A stretch of DNA of 21,861 nt from JAPLYB01 sp964481435 (GCA_964481435.1 CAYZTH010000015.1:1-21861), one strand, 5' to 3'; shown: positions 6,807-13,690, counted from the first letter of the stretch. Made by a program: numbers and translations. Notes: generated by a model from the letters alone, not told the origin.

Positions 6807-7301
6807 CTATTTTATTATCACAACATTGGTCATTCCCCTTCTCAGTCTCTGAATTAGTTGTTTTCCTTCAAGCCTATCTAAAATCCTTGTAACTTTGACT
6901 TTGTCAAATCCAGACTTCTCAACAATATCACCCTGGAAAATGGTTCCTTGAGAATCAATAAGCAGTTGATAGAGTTTTTTCTCTTCACTATCAAGCAACT
7001 TAAGATTTTGTTCTTTATCCTTCAATTTTTGACCATCTAATGACTTTTCTTTAATCTTTTTGATAACAATCTGCTTCTCTTCCCTAACAAATAGAAGAAT
7101 CAAACCGATTATAACAATTATCGAAATCAACGCTACGGAAATATAGGTTTGTGTCTGTATTGTTCCGTACATCGGACACGAAGTGCCGTGTGAACAAGAC
7201 ATATCCACAATCGTGGTTAGTGCATTATTGAATAAGAATACAATTACTCCGATTATAACTGCCAACCCGATTATCAATAGCCCAACATATTTATTTCTCA
7301 T
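6807..7301 (-). CDS. Membrane-bound winged-helix regulator (2 TM plus MarR-like domain)
   Basis: 164 aa from the ATG at 7301, one base after the stop of the upstream gene; longer upstream starts overlap that gene deeply and are rejected. Residues 6-27 and 53-73 are membrane helices. The short loop between them has CSHGTSCPMYG, two cysteines that could be redox- or metal-sensitive. After a charged linker the C-terminal part (about 105-164) is a winged helix: LDSEEKKLYQLLID, DIVEKSGFDKVKVTRILDRL, and the wing RLRRGMTNVVIIK. This matches archaeal predicted membrane-associated regulators (COG2512-like). It is the last gene of the iscU operon, so membrane signalling linked to Fe-S or redox state is an inference. 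Confidence 0.78.
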   Translation of the reverse strand: MRNKYVGLLIIGLAVIIGVIVFLFNNALTTIVDMSCSHGTSCPMYGTIQTQTYISVALISIIVIIGLILLFVREEKQIVIKKIKEKSLDGQKLKDKEQNLKLLDSEEKKLYQLLIDSQGTIFQGDIVEKSGFDKVKVTRILDRLEGKQLIQRLRRGMTNVVIIK

Positions 7302-7302
7302 T

Positions 7303-7875
7303 TTAATTTTTATCTGATTTTTTAACATATCTTGCATGCTCATTTGAAAGACTATATCCCCCAACCGGAACAAAACGATACTGTAATTTTGATTTCTTTA
7401 TAAAATCTTTAAAACATCTAAGTGCTTCTTTTTCTGCCTCTGCCTCACCGACTTCGTCTCTAGATTTATAAATTCTATCGACTGTTCGTTCGTATTCGTT
7501 AAAAGAATCTTTGAACGCCGGACCAGTTAACATTTTTTGTGTTTTCCTAACAAAAGTATAACCAAAAACCTTTCCTGAACTTGGATCTCTTGTAGCAATA
7601 GCCATTGTGCCCACTTTTTTATCCATCAAAAAACAATCCAAATCCAGAATAGAAGGTATTGGTCTATCGGGATGCGTATGCAATTCCATTATCTTATCTC
7701 TCGGCCTTCTTAACCTATGATATAGCGCTTTAAACGGATTCAAACAAACAGCAGTCTTCTGACGAAAAATAGCTACTGGAATCAGTTCTTCACCAGCGTA
7801 TTTGATGTACTTATTCTCAAATCCTGGCTTTTTATCGCTCTCAATTTTTTCTGTTGGACTTAATCTGTGTTTCAT
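7303..7875 (-). CDS. JAB/MPN-like protein with JAMM-type metal motif (tentative)
   Basis: 190 aa. Residues 64-78 read ELHTHPDRPIPSILD, close to the JAMM zinc motif HxHx7Sx2D of JAB/MPN isopeptidases, with His66, His68, Ser75 and Asp78 as candidate ligands. The spacing between the second His and Ser is six residues, not the usual seven, so activity is uncertain. Glu29 or Glu30 could be the catalytic glutamate. A beta-rich stretch (VGTMAIATRD, GKVFGYTFV) follows, then a charged helical region. The gene overlaps the upstream kinase-like gene by 4 nt (ATGA) and is followed after one base by the membrane regulator. JAB proteins act in deubiquitination-like and sulfur-carrier processing, which would fit this sulfur-metabolism neighbourhood, but that is inference. 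Confidence 0.5.
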   Translation of the reverse strand: MKHRLSPTEKIESDKKPGFENKYIKYAGEELIPVAIFRQKTAVCLNPFKALYHRLRRPRDKIMELHTHPDRPIPSILDLDCFLMDKKVGTMAIATRDPSSGKVFGYTFVRKTQKMLTGPAFKDSFNEYERTVDRIYKSRDEVGEAEAEKEALRCFKDFIKKSKLQYRFVPVGGYSLSNEHARYVKKSDKN

Positions 7876-8405
7876 TTTAATTTATAGTGCTCCTTTATCA
7901 TTAAAGCGACTTTTTTAGGGGATACCTTTGTATTATCGATTCTATAACTTTCAACAAAAGGTATTGATGTAAAAAAGTCCCATTTTTTCAAAGAGTAATT
8001 CAGGACTTTCTTGGACATTACTTTTTTAAATTTCTTTCTAGATTCTTCTTTGACTCTTTTTTGTAGCTCTGACTTATGGCAATAAAGATGAACAAAAAGG
8101 ATTTCTCCCTTTTCTTTTTTTATTATTTCCATAATTTGTTTGATAAATTTATTATCTACCGGTGGCGCATAACAAAAAGTAAAGATCATCCCCTTGGCCC
8201 CAATTCTTGAAATTTCTTGGATAATATCGCACCTTAATTTTGTATTTAAGCCATATTGCTCCTCAGACCCAAACTTAACAAAAGGAGAGATTATGTCCCA
8301 AGTCAAATGATTATGAAAAATCCCATATCCCGTTATTTTAGATAATTCCTGAGCTACTGTCAGTTTTCCAGTCGCAGGTGGCCCATAAATGACAATTAAT
8401 TGCAT
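7872..8405 (-). CDS. P-loop kinase-like NTPase
   Basis: 177 aa. The N-terminus has a Walker A loop GPPATGKLT (8-16) straight after a hydrophobic strand (LIVIYG), as in shikimate/nucleoside kinase-like proteins. HNHLTWDI (31-38) is a likely substrate-binding segment, and ILFVHLYC leads into a lid-like basic region (KSELQKRVKEESRKKFKK). IDNTKVSPKKVA near the end resembles the final strand and helix of this fold. Substrate is unknown; phosphorylation of a small molecule or nucleotide is the family role. It overlaps iscU by 10 nt and the JAB-like gene by 4 nt, so it belongs to one tight operon. Confidence 0.72.
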   Translation of the reverse strand: MQLIVIYGPPATGKLTVAQELSKITGYGIFHNHLTWDIISPFVKFGSEEQYGLNTKLRCDIIQEISRIGAKGMIFTFCYAPPVDNKFIKQIMEIIKKEKGEILFVHLYCHKSELQKRVKEESRKKFKKVMSKKVLNYSLKKWDFFTSIPFVESYRIDNTKVSPKKVALMIKEHYKLK

Positions 8406-8875
8406 TTTCCACCCTTGAATTTATCATGAAATGATTTCTCAGACATCAAAGCTTTTTTGTGCCTTTCCTCGAGCTCTTTTGGAATAATTTTTTTGCTTTT
8501 CTTATAATAATCATAGATGGCCTCTCCAAGAGCTTCCGCAGATAACAATGAACAATGGACTTTAACAGCAGGCAATCCCCCAAGTTCTTTGACAACATCC
8601 TGGTTTGTGATTTTCAATGCTTCTTTGATAGTCTTACCTTTGGCAAGTTCTATAACCACATCTGAAGTTGCGATGGCCGCAGCACACCCAAGGGTCTGAA
8701 ACTTTATCTCTGAAAGAACTTCATCCCCCTTCTTGTTTTTGCTGACTTTTATATAAACATGCATTATATCTCCGCAAGTCATATTTCCAACTTTTCCGAT
8801 TCCATCTGCATTCTTCATCTCTCCAACATTCTTCGGCTTCATGAAATGTTCCATGACTTTTTTATTGTATTCCAT
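8396..8875 (-). CDS. iscU: Fe-S cluster assembly scaffold IscU/NifU-N
   Basis: 159 aa. IscU builds [2Fe-2S]/[4Fe-4S] clusters from sulfur given by a cysteine desulfurase. The three scaffold cysteines are present: Cys34 in MTCGDI with the conserved Asp36, Cys64 in LGCAAAIATSD, and Cys108 in KVHCSLLS. The family start (EYNKKVMEHFMKPKNVGEM) supports the ATG at 8875. Typical IscU is about 128 aa; here a charged extension (about 127-159, RHKKALMSEKSFHDKFKGGKC) adds a fourth cysteine near the end. It is the first gene of a four-gene operon. The desulfurase gene lies 2 kb upstream on the same strand, separated by two gene pairs and three repeat elements. The LPPVK motif read by HscA is altered to LPAVK. 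Confidence 0.93.
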   Translation of the reverse strand: MEYNKKVMEHFMKPKNVGEMKNADGIGKVGNMTCGDIMHVYIKVSKNKKGDEVLSEIKFQTLGCAAAIATSDVVIELAKGKTIKEALKITNQDVVKELGGLPAVKVHCSLLSAEALGEAIYDYYKKSKKIIPKELEERHKKALMSEKSFHDKFKGGKCN

Positions 8876-8901
8876 TTTTTTATATCTTATTTTTTGTAAT
8901 T

Positions 8902-8936
8902 AGATTTTGCAACGTTGTGCTTATGCACCAAAATCT
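8902..8936. repeat. Bulged-hairpin intergenic element, copy 1
   Basis: Plus-strand structure: outer stem AGATTTTG/CAAAATCT (8 bp), a one-sided bulge CAACGTT, inner stem GTGC/GCAC, loop TTAT. It shares the 12-mer CGTTGTGCTTAT with the minus strand of copy 3 (10831-10867) but has a different outer stem that still pairs perfectly. It lies between the diadenylate cyclase and iscU genes. Confidence 0.6.
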
Positions 8937-8979
8937 TTTATTTAGTTCTTTATAGCTTAACTCCCCGTTTTAATTTGAT

Positions 8980-9609
8980 TTATTTTTTTACGTGCTTTAC
9001 TATTTTCTTAATAGCATAATAACTAGCTCCAAACACGAGGACTCCTGGAATCAATGCTATTCCTAAAGCCGGTGCCAGGGCCGCAACACCTATGGTGCCA
9101 ATTACTCCGGCCCCTAATGATTCCAGCATGGAACTTATCCGAGGAATTTCTTTCTCAATATTCTTCTGAAAAGCATCTAACTGCATTATTAATCTACCAT
9201 TCTTGAAAATCTTGACTTTATGCTCCTCTTGAGAGCATAAGATAGCTAGATTTCCATTCTTCGAAGCGGTCATCGCAGCAGCATGTCTTGTCCCATACCC
9301 AAAGAAAGGTTTTGCCTTCTGGATCATGGCACTATAAGCCAGAACATTTCCTTGATTATCAATTATGACTGCCCCATCAATTATTGCAATATGCTTGAGT
9401 ATCTTTTCTGAGCCACGATCAAACAAATTGAAAGGCCGAACTTTTTGTTTTTTCAGTAAAGTATACTTAACTCCCTTGCCTACCACAAATAAAGCTCCTT
9501 CACCTTCCTTGGCTATTTCAAGTGCAATCCCAATTATCTCTTCTTTAATCTTCTTGATTTTCAGCTTCGAAAGTTTGTTAGTTTCCTTTGATCTTATTTT
9601 ATTTTTCAT
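8980..9609 (-). CDS. dacZ: Diadenylate cyclase (DAC/DisA_N domain), archaeal c-di-AMP synthase
   Basis: 209 aa. Diadenylate cyclases join two ATP into the messenger c-di-AMP, which in archaea and bacteria governs potassium and osmotic balance. The two signature motifs are present: DGA (78-80, in HIAIIDGAVIIDNQG) and GTRHAAA (106-112). The fold continues with LAILCSQEEHKVKIFKNGRL (121-140). The N-terminal 50 residues contain FVVGKG, another typical strand. After the domain there is a hydrophobic C-terminal region (about 165-200) able to form a membrane hairpin, followed by KKIVKHVKK, so the enzyme may be membrane-attached. It starts one base after the NUDIX stop codon. No c-di-AMP phosphodiesterase of known type is seen. 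The symbol follows archaeal usage. Confidence 0.88.
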   Translation of the reverse strand: MKNKIRSKETNKLSKLKIKKIKEEIIGIALEIAKEGEGALFVVGKGVKYTLLKKQKVRPFNLFDRGSEKILKHIAIIDGAVIIDNQGNVLAYSAMIQKAKPFFGYGTRHAAAMTASKNGNLAILCSQEEHKVKIFKNGRLIMQLDAFQKNIEKEIPRISSMLESLGAGVIGTIGVAALAPALGIALIPGVLVFGASYYAIKKIVKHVKK

Positions 9610-9610
9610 T

Positions 9611-10066
9611 TTAATCTGAACAAAAAATTTGTTTTTTATAATTATTTAACATTTTTTCACTCGGTTTATAAATTGGACTAGGTAATGAATCAAGTGAAAA
9701 CCATTGCCATGTTGTTATTTCATCAGGCTCCATAATTCTCGGTTCTCCCTCAAATTCATCTGCCATGAGATGAACAGTAACAAAGTGAGCATCACTTACC
9801 ATGTCATTACTGACTCCGATTACACTCACCTTCTTGACATCGATACCCGTCTCTTCCTTAACCTCTCTCTTTCCTCCTTCTTCAAGACTCTCATGAAACT
9901 CCATCTTTCCCCCAGGCAAAGTCCAAGTTCCCTCTCCATGCAAAGCACTTGAAGCCTTAACAGCATCATCGTGTCTCTTTCCTAATAAGACCTTTCCATC
10001 TCTCATGAGCAATACCCCAAATCCTGCGCCAACTCGTTTCTTTTCTTCTGACATTTTTTTACCCAT
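9611..10066 (-). CDS. NUDIX hydrolase
   Basis: 151 aa. NUDIX enzymes cleave nucleoside diphosphates linked to another group. The box G-x5-E-x7-REVKEETGI is complete (residues 53-75), with the metal-binding REVKEE at 67-72. It is preceded by GTWTLPGGKMEF, typical of NTP-cleaning members of the MutT/NudG type (compare LHGEGTWTLPGG). Start could also be Met5. The gene is followed after one base by the diadenylate cyclase gene, so both are one transcript. A link to nucleotide pools or c-di-AMP is suggested by position only. A repeat element (10105-10139) lies just upstream. Confidence 0.9.
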   Translation of the reverse strand: MGKKMSEEKKRVGAGFGVLLMRDGKVLLGKRHDDAVKASSALHGEGTWTLPGGKMEFHESLEEGGKREVKEETGIDVKKVSVIGVSNDMVSDAHFVTVHLMADEFEGEPRIMEPDEITTWQWFSLDSLPSPIYKPSEKMLNNYKKQIFCSD

Positions 10067-10104
10067 ATATGCACTTTATTTAATTCGTTTAGTCAATTTA
10101 TCTT

Positions 10105-10139
10105 GCAAGACTGCCAAGCATTGGCACAATTTGTCTTGC
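10105..10139. repeat. Bulged-hairpin intergenic element, copy 2
   Basis: Plus strand: outer stem GCAAGAC/GTCTTGC (7 bp), inner stem TGCCAA/TTGGCA (6 bp) stacked directly on its left arm, loop GCA, and a one-sided bulge CAATTT on the right. Total 35 nt. It shares both ends with copy 3: TCTT-x-CAAGACTGC on the left and TGTCTTGCGCA on the right. It lies between the NUDIX and DUF1858 genes. Confidence 0.65.
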
Positions 10140-10169
10140 GCAATTTGATTTAACTTACATTCATATTTT

Positions 10170-10400
10170 TTATTTAACAATTTTATTCAAATCATCGAGT
10201 AACTTCTTAACATCTATCCCATGCGCCATGGCTCCTTGCTCAATGCTCTCCTGCATTGCAAAGGCACATCCAAAGCAAGCCATGCCATGTTTCATGAACA
10301 CTCCTTGCGTCTTTGGATATTTTGACATAACCTCTCCAAAAGTCATGCTAGCAGTTATCTTCTCTTTGCTTTTTTTCTTTATTGCTTTTTTTTGTTTCAT
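10170..10400 (-). CDS. DUF1858-domain protein with CxxC
   Basis: 76 aa. After a very basic N-terminus (KQKKAIKKKSKEK) comes a complete DUF1858 domain (about 14-74): ITASMTFGEVMSKYPKTQGVF, cut here as separate motifs MTFGEVM and YPKTQGVFMKHGM, then Cys42-x-x-Cys45 in ACFGCAFAMQ and the helix DVKKLLDDLNKI. This domain often accompanies hybrid-cluster, disulfide or Fe-S proteins, and the CxxC is assumed to be redox or metal-binding. It follows the HAD gene with a 2-nt gap. Its position between the desulfurase and scaffold genes suits a role in sulfur or redox chemistry; the biochemical function of the family is unknown. Confidence 0.85.
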   Translation of the reverse strand: MKQKKAIKKKSKEKITASMTFGEVMSKYPKTQGVFMKHGMACFGCAFAMQESIEQGAMAHGIDVKKLLDDLNKIVK

Positions 10401-10402
10401 TT

Positions 10403-10798
10403 TTACTTTTTCCAGTAAGCTTTAAAATTTTCAAGTAATTTAACAATTTCTTTTGTATTTTGTCCAGCATATGTGACTGCCCTATCATCTAAATAAACTG
10501 AAGCCACTGGCTTTCCTTTATTTCCTTCCTTATGATCCGGGTTATCATTTATATGGTCCACAGGAATTCCATATCTTTCACAGTATTTTTTAAGGAATTC
10601 GTTACCTCTTGATGAACTAATCAATATTCTATGTCCTCTTTGCTTTAAGATCTTCATTGCCTCAACAACTTTCATATTTGGTTTTCCGGCAGTATTTTTT
10701 TTATAATTTCCATCGTAATGGGCAATAACTCCATCAAAATCAAAGGCGAATATCCTCTTCTTCTCAGCAAGTTCCGTATATTTTTTTGCTATTTTCAT
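10403..10798 (-). CDS. Small HAD-superfamily phosphatase-like protein
   Basis: 131 aa, a capless HAD fold. Motif I is FAFDFDGVIA (17-26) with Asp20 as nucleophile and Asp22 as acid/base. Motif II is ILISSSRGNEFL (58-69). Lys96 in KGKP is a candidate motif III and LDDRAVTY (103-110) gives the metal-binding Asp pair. The helix VVEAMKILKQRGHRI precedes motif II as usual. The substrate cannot be told; the family includes phosphatases for sugars, nucleotides and nucleic acid 3' ends. First of a two-gene unit with the DUF1858 gene, with a repeat element (10831-10867) immediately upstream. Confidence 0.82.
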   Translation of the reverse strand: MKIAKKYTELAEKKRIFAFDFDGVIAHYDGNYKKNTAGKPNMKVVEAMKILKQRGHRILISSSRGNEFLKKYCERYGIPVDHINDNPDHKEGNKGKPVASVYLDDRAVTYAGQNTKEIVKLLENFKAYWKK

Positions 10799-10830
10799 TT
10801 TGTGTATGTTCTAAATATTCTAATTTCTTA

Positions 10831-10867
10831 CAAGACTGCTGATTTTAATAAGCACAACGCTGTCTTG
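10831..10867. repeat. Bulged-hairpin intergenic element, copy 3
   Basis: Plus strand: outer stem CAAGAC/GTCTTG (6 bp), inner stem TGCT/AGCA stacked on the left arm, loop of 10 nt (three more A-T pairs possible), and a one-sided bulge CAACGCT on the right. Its minus strand contains CGTTGTGCTTAT, identical to part of copy 1 on the plus strand. It lies between the desulfurase and HAD genes. Confidence 0.65.
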
Positions 10868-10887
10868 CGCATTTACTTTTAAATTAC

Positions 10888-12069
10888 TTACCACTTACCC
10901 CCGAAAGGACTTATTTTTCTTAACGAACCAACAATATTCTTCACTTGTTCAGTAACATAATCAACATCTTGTTCAGTATTGTCCTTACCAAGAGTTATTC
11001 TCAAAGACCCGTGGGCTTGTTCTGACTTTAAACCAAGAGCACTTAGAACATGACTTGGCTCAAGACTTTTTGAACTGCATGCAGACCCAGTAGATAGTGC
11101 AATTCCTTTCTCGTCTAATCTTAATAACAAAGCCTCTCCCTCAACTCCCTCAAATGAAATATTGACATTATTGTATATTCTTTCTTTTCTTGAACCATTT
11201 AACCTTGAACCCGGTATTTTCAAAAGCCCATCAATAAGCTTATCTTGAAGTTTCTTTTGCCTACTCTGTTCATTTGACATCATTTTCTTCATAAGCTCTG
11301 TTGCCTTTGCAAAACCCACAATTCCTGCAACATTCTCTGTCCCACTTCTCAAGCCAGTTTCATGGCCACCACCATGCGTAATAGGAACTATTTTGACATC
11401 TTGATTCACATATAGCATTCCAACTCCCTTGGGGCCATAAATCTTATGTGCACTTGCGCTTAGCAAGTCTACATTCATCTTCTTGACATTAATAGGAATC
11501 TTTCCATAACTCTGCACCGCATCAACATGAAAATACACTTTATTCTTTTTGCATATCTTCCCAATTTCTTCAATTGGCTGTATTGTCCCTATTTCATTAT
11601 TGACGTGCATAATTGTGACTAAAATTGTTTCTTTGGTGATAGCTTTTTCAACATCTTTTGGATTAACTAGCCCTTCTGAATCAACATCCAGCCAAGTGAC
11701 TTTCCATCCTCGTTTTTCAAGATATTTGCAAGTCTCCTTCACAGCAGGATGTTCTATCTTGCTTGTTATAATATGATTCTTTTGATCCTTCTTTCCAAAC
11801 GCAGCATTCTCTGAAAATGCAACACCCATTATAGCAAGATTATCTGCCTCGGTCCCGACACCTGTAAAAATTATTTCGTTTGGTCTTGCTCTGATAAAGC
11901 CTGCAATTTCTTTTCTTGAATTTTCCATTCCCTCTCGCGCCTCTCTTCCAAATGAGTGCAATGAGCCCGGATTTCCAAACTTCTCTGAAAAATAAGGTTT
12001 CATTGCCTCAAGGACTTCAGGAGCCATCGGAGTCGTTGCAGCATGATCGAGATATATTTTTTTCATCAT
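10888..12069 (-). CDS. iscS: Cysteine desulfurase, NifS/IscS type
   Basis: 393 aa. This PLP enzyme takes sulfur from cysteine as an enzyme persulfide for Fe-S clusters and tRNA thiolation. Visible are the start YLDHAATTPM, GTEADN (72-77), His107 in SKIEHPAV that stacks on PLP, MHVNNEIGT (154-162), HVDAVQS (181-187), PLP lysine Lys209 in SASAHKIYGPKG, RSGTEN (241-246), and catalytic Cys331 in STGSACSSKSLEPSHVL. It is complete and ends like IscS enzymes. It overlaps the upstream nucleotidyltransferase by 4 nt. It would supply IscU encoded at 8396 and possibly the tRNA thiolase at 2222. Group I or II assignment favours group I/NifS-IscS from the active-site loop. Confidence 0.96.
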   Translation of the reverse strand: MMKKIYLDHAATTPMAPEVLEAMKPYFSEKFGNPGSLHSFGREAREGMENSRKEIAGFIRARPNEIIFTGVGTEADNLAIMGVAFSENAAFGKKDQKNHIITSKIEHPAVKETCKYLEKRGWKVTWLDVDSEGLVNPKDVEKAITKETILVTIMHVNNEIGTIQPIEEIGKICKKNKVYFHVDAVQSYGKIPINVKKMNVDLLSASAHKIYGPKGVGMLYVNQDVKIVPITHGGGHETGLRSGTENVAGIVGFAKATELMKKMMSNEQSRQKKLQDKLIDGLLKIPGSRLNGSRKERIYNNVNISFEGVEGEALLLRLDEKGIALSTGSACSSKSLEPSHVLSALGLKSEQAHGSLRITLGKDNTEQDVDYVTEQVKNIVGSLRKISPFGGKW

Positions 12070-12563
12070 TTTTCTCCCGTATCGCGCGCAGCAATTAATC
12101 TCGTACTAGAATCTGCTTTTATATCTCCTCCAACACCATCCACCATCTTTATTTGCTTCTTCCTACAAAGGTCTGATTCAGGAATCTCGCCCGAACATCT
12201 ATCCCCTCCATTCGCAAATATAAATGTAAGCTTTCCGGGATTGTACTTAACTATCGCTTCTAAGGTTCTACACTGACTCCTGTCCCTATCAATTGAAAGG
12301 ATTACCCTATCCACATATTTTATAGAATCAACAATTTCCATCCGGTCATCCGCATTCATTATTACCTCGCCCTTCTTGTCCTTTTGTTGCTCATCATTAT
12401 TAACAATAACCCAAAGCTCACCATCACTTCCGGCCAGTTGTTTAGCAGCTTCCAGATAACGTTTATGCCCAACATGCATATAAATGAAATATCCTGAAAC
12501 AATAACTATGGTTCTTGGATGTCCATTATACTGATTTTTTGGTCCATTGTATTCGTATGTCAT
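12066..12563 (-). CDS. Cytidylyltransferase-like nucleotidyltransferase
   Basis: 165 aa. The HxGH-type active site is seen in SGYFIYMHVGHKRYLEAAKQL, given as Y25-F-I-Y-M-H30-V-G-H33, followed by a strand WVIVNNDEQQ (51-60), RMEIVDSIKYVDRVI (74-88), NGGDRC (118-123), and the second signature SSTRLI (152-157, equivalent to ISSTR-I). These are hallmarks of the glycerol-3-phosphate cytidylyltransferase/RfaE C-domain/FAD synthetase group, which attaches an NMP to a phosphorylated substrate. The substrate is not identifiable. It forms an operon with the downstream desulfurase (ATGA overlap). A TATA candidate TTTTATAAATA (minus, about 12595-12605) precedes it. Confidence 0.85.
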   Translation of the reverse strand: MTYEYNGPKNQYNGHPRTIVIVSGYFIYMHVGHKRYLEAAKQLAGSDGELWVIVNNDEQQKDKKGEVIMNADDRMEIVDSIKYVDRVILSIDRDRSQCRTLEAIVKYNPGKLTFIFANGGDRCSGEIPESDLCRKKQIKMVDGVGGDIKADSSTRLIAARDTGEK

Positions 12564-12622
12564 TTTATTTTCACTTTATCTAAGTTTGAGATTTTTATTT
12601 ATAAAACTTATGATACTAACTT

Positions 12623-13213
12623 TCATTTCAGATACTCTGGAACTTTGAATTGCCCATACTCTTTCAACATGCCTTTTCCAAAAAATATCCTTGAAAAGCA
12701 CTCAGCAGTGAGCTTTGCATCTTCGAGCGCATTATGAAACTTTCTAGTATCTTTCATTCCGCAAAACTTGAGGGTATTGCTTAATCCCAGATCGCTCTTA
12801 TGGTCCTTTATGCTAAATTTTCCATGTATCTGCAGATACTTCAAAGAGGCTATACTGTGAAGGTCAAAAGCCCTATGGTGAAAAGGAAACTCTAGATTGT
12901 ATTTTTTGGCTTTAATCTCTAGAAAAGATACATCAAAATTTGGATTCTCGCACATAAAATTCTTTATTTTGCTTTTCTTGCACCAATTGAAAAACTTCAC
13001 TAATAGTTCTTTCTGACTCTCTTTATTTTCAAATCTTAAATATTTCTCAGTTTTTCCTATTATCTTCAGAGCCTTCTGCTCAACGCCATCTTCTTCATCA
13101 ATCCTGCACTCTCCAAAGAATTCTTCATGGGTCTGGAGATTAATTGCCCCAATCTGCCATATTCCGCATTTGATAAAATCTACTCCACTTGTCTCTAAAT
13201 CTACAACAATCAT
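12623..13213 (-). CDS. DEDDh-type 3'-5' exonuclease
   Basis: 196 aa from the ATG at 13213, one base after the stop of the regulator gene; a longer reading frame to 13288 overlaps that gene and is not favoured. RNase T/DnaQ-like exonucleases remove nucleotides with two metals. The acidic motifs are Exo I VVDLETSG (Asp4, Glu6), Exo II NPNFDVSFL, and Exo III HNALEDAKLTA with His and Asp. The rest is the usual alpha/beta fold. Substrate may be DNA or RNA. It forms a pair with the XRE/Zn regulator upstream. Confidence 0.85.
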   Translation of the reverse strand: MIVVDLETSGVDFIKCGIWQIGAINLQTHEEFFGECRIDEEDGVEQKALKIIGKTEKYLRFENKESQKELLVKFFNWCKKSKIKNFMCENPNFDVSFLEIKAKKYNLEFPFHHRAFDLHSIASLKYLQIHGKFSIKDHKSDLGLSNTLKFCGMKDTRKFHNALEDAKLTAECFSRIFFGKGMLKEYGQFKVPEYLK

Positions 13214-13214
13214 T

Positions 13215-13589
13215 TTATTCCGTCTCCCTCTCGGGTTTGCATGAACATAGACCCAAAACCCCTTTATTATATTTTCGGCATAGACCACAGGAAACGCCGT
13301 CTTCCTTGCCTAGCTTAATCAGCCTTAGCATTTCAATCATTGCTCTTTTATTATCTTTGATTATCTTTTCAGCAGATTTTTCAAATTCTTTCCGCATCTT
13401 CTCTGAGAATTTAATTTCTTTGCCCCTCTTATTGCTCAAATACTGGCTTATTGCTGCCTCGCTGGTCCCAAGAATCTCTGCTACCTTATTCTGCTTCAGT
13501 TTATGCTTCCTAATCAAAGCCATAGCTAATTCTCTTCTTACAGCTGGAATAATATACCATACCTCTATCTCTTGTGGCAATGAATACAT
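13215..13589 (-). CDS. XRE-type HTH regulator with C-terminal Cys cluster (COG2522-like)
   Basis: 124 aa. The start PQEIEVWYIIPAVRRELA is characteristic of a conserved archaeal predicted regulator family. The HTH lies at about 31-52 (LKQNKVAEILGTSEAAISQYL). The C-terminus holds CGLC (101-104) and CSC (115-117), four cysteines that could bind zinc or an Fe-S cluster and so sense redox or metals. A TATA box centred 25 nt before the ATG indicates a leaderless mRNA shared with the downstream exonuclease gene. The family's regulon is not known to me. Confidence 0.85.
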   Translation of the reverse strand: MYSLPQEIEVWYIIPAVRRELAMALIRKHKLKQNKVAEILGTSEAAISQYLSNKRGKEIKFSEKMRKEFEKSAEKIIKDNKRAMIEMLRLIKLGKEDGVSCGLCRKYNKGVLGLCSCKPERETE

Positions 13590-13610
13590 GCTTTCTTAAC
13601 AATAGTGAAG

Positions 13611-13618
13611 TATTTAAA
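13611..13618 (-). promoter_or_regulatory. TATA box for the regulator/exonuclease operon
   Basis: The minus strand reads GGTTTAAATAC over this site, centred about 25 nt before the ATG at 13589. The same TTTAAATAC core occurs at the TrmB-family promoter (14611-14619). Confidence 0.5.
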
Positions 13619-13680
13619 CCTTTCTAAAAAGGAGAATATAAATTAAAAAATAAGAAAGAGAGACCTAAATAAGATAAATT

Positions 13681-13690
13681 AAAAAAAAAT
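13681..13690 (-). terminator. T9 terminator after the TrmB-family gene
   Basis: The minus strand has a run of nine T residues about 40 nt after the TrmB-family stop codon at 13728. No strong hairpin precedes it. Oligo-T alone can terminate archaeal transcription. Confidence 0.45.

Noticed and set aside
7302..7373. 24-residue N-terminal extension of the membrane winged-helix regulator
   Set aside because: It overlaps the JAB-like coding sequence; the Met at 7301 starts just before the first membrane helix.
8902..10867. The three hairpins as canonical integron attC sites
   Set aside because: The outer arms do not match the R boxes (RYYYAAC and GTTRRRY), the bulge is one-sided, and no integrase is in the window. 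Only the cassette-like arrangement is kept as a hypothesis.
13214..13288. 25-residue N-terminal extension of the exonuclease
   Set aside because: It would overlap the regulator gene; the Exo I motif begins right after the Met at 13213.
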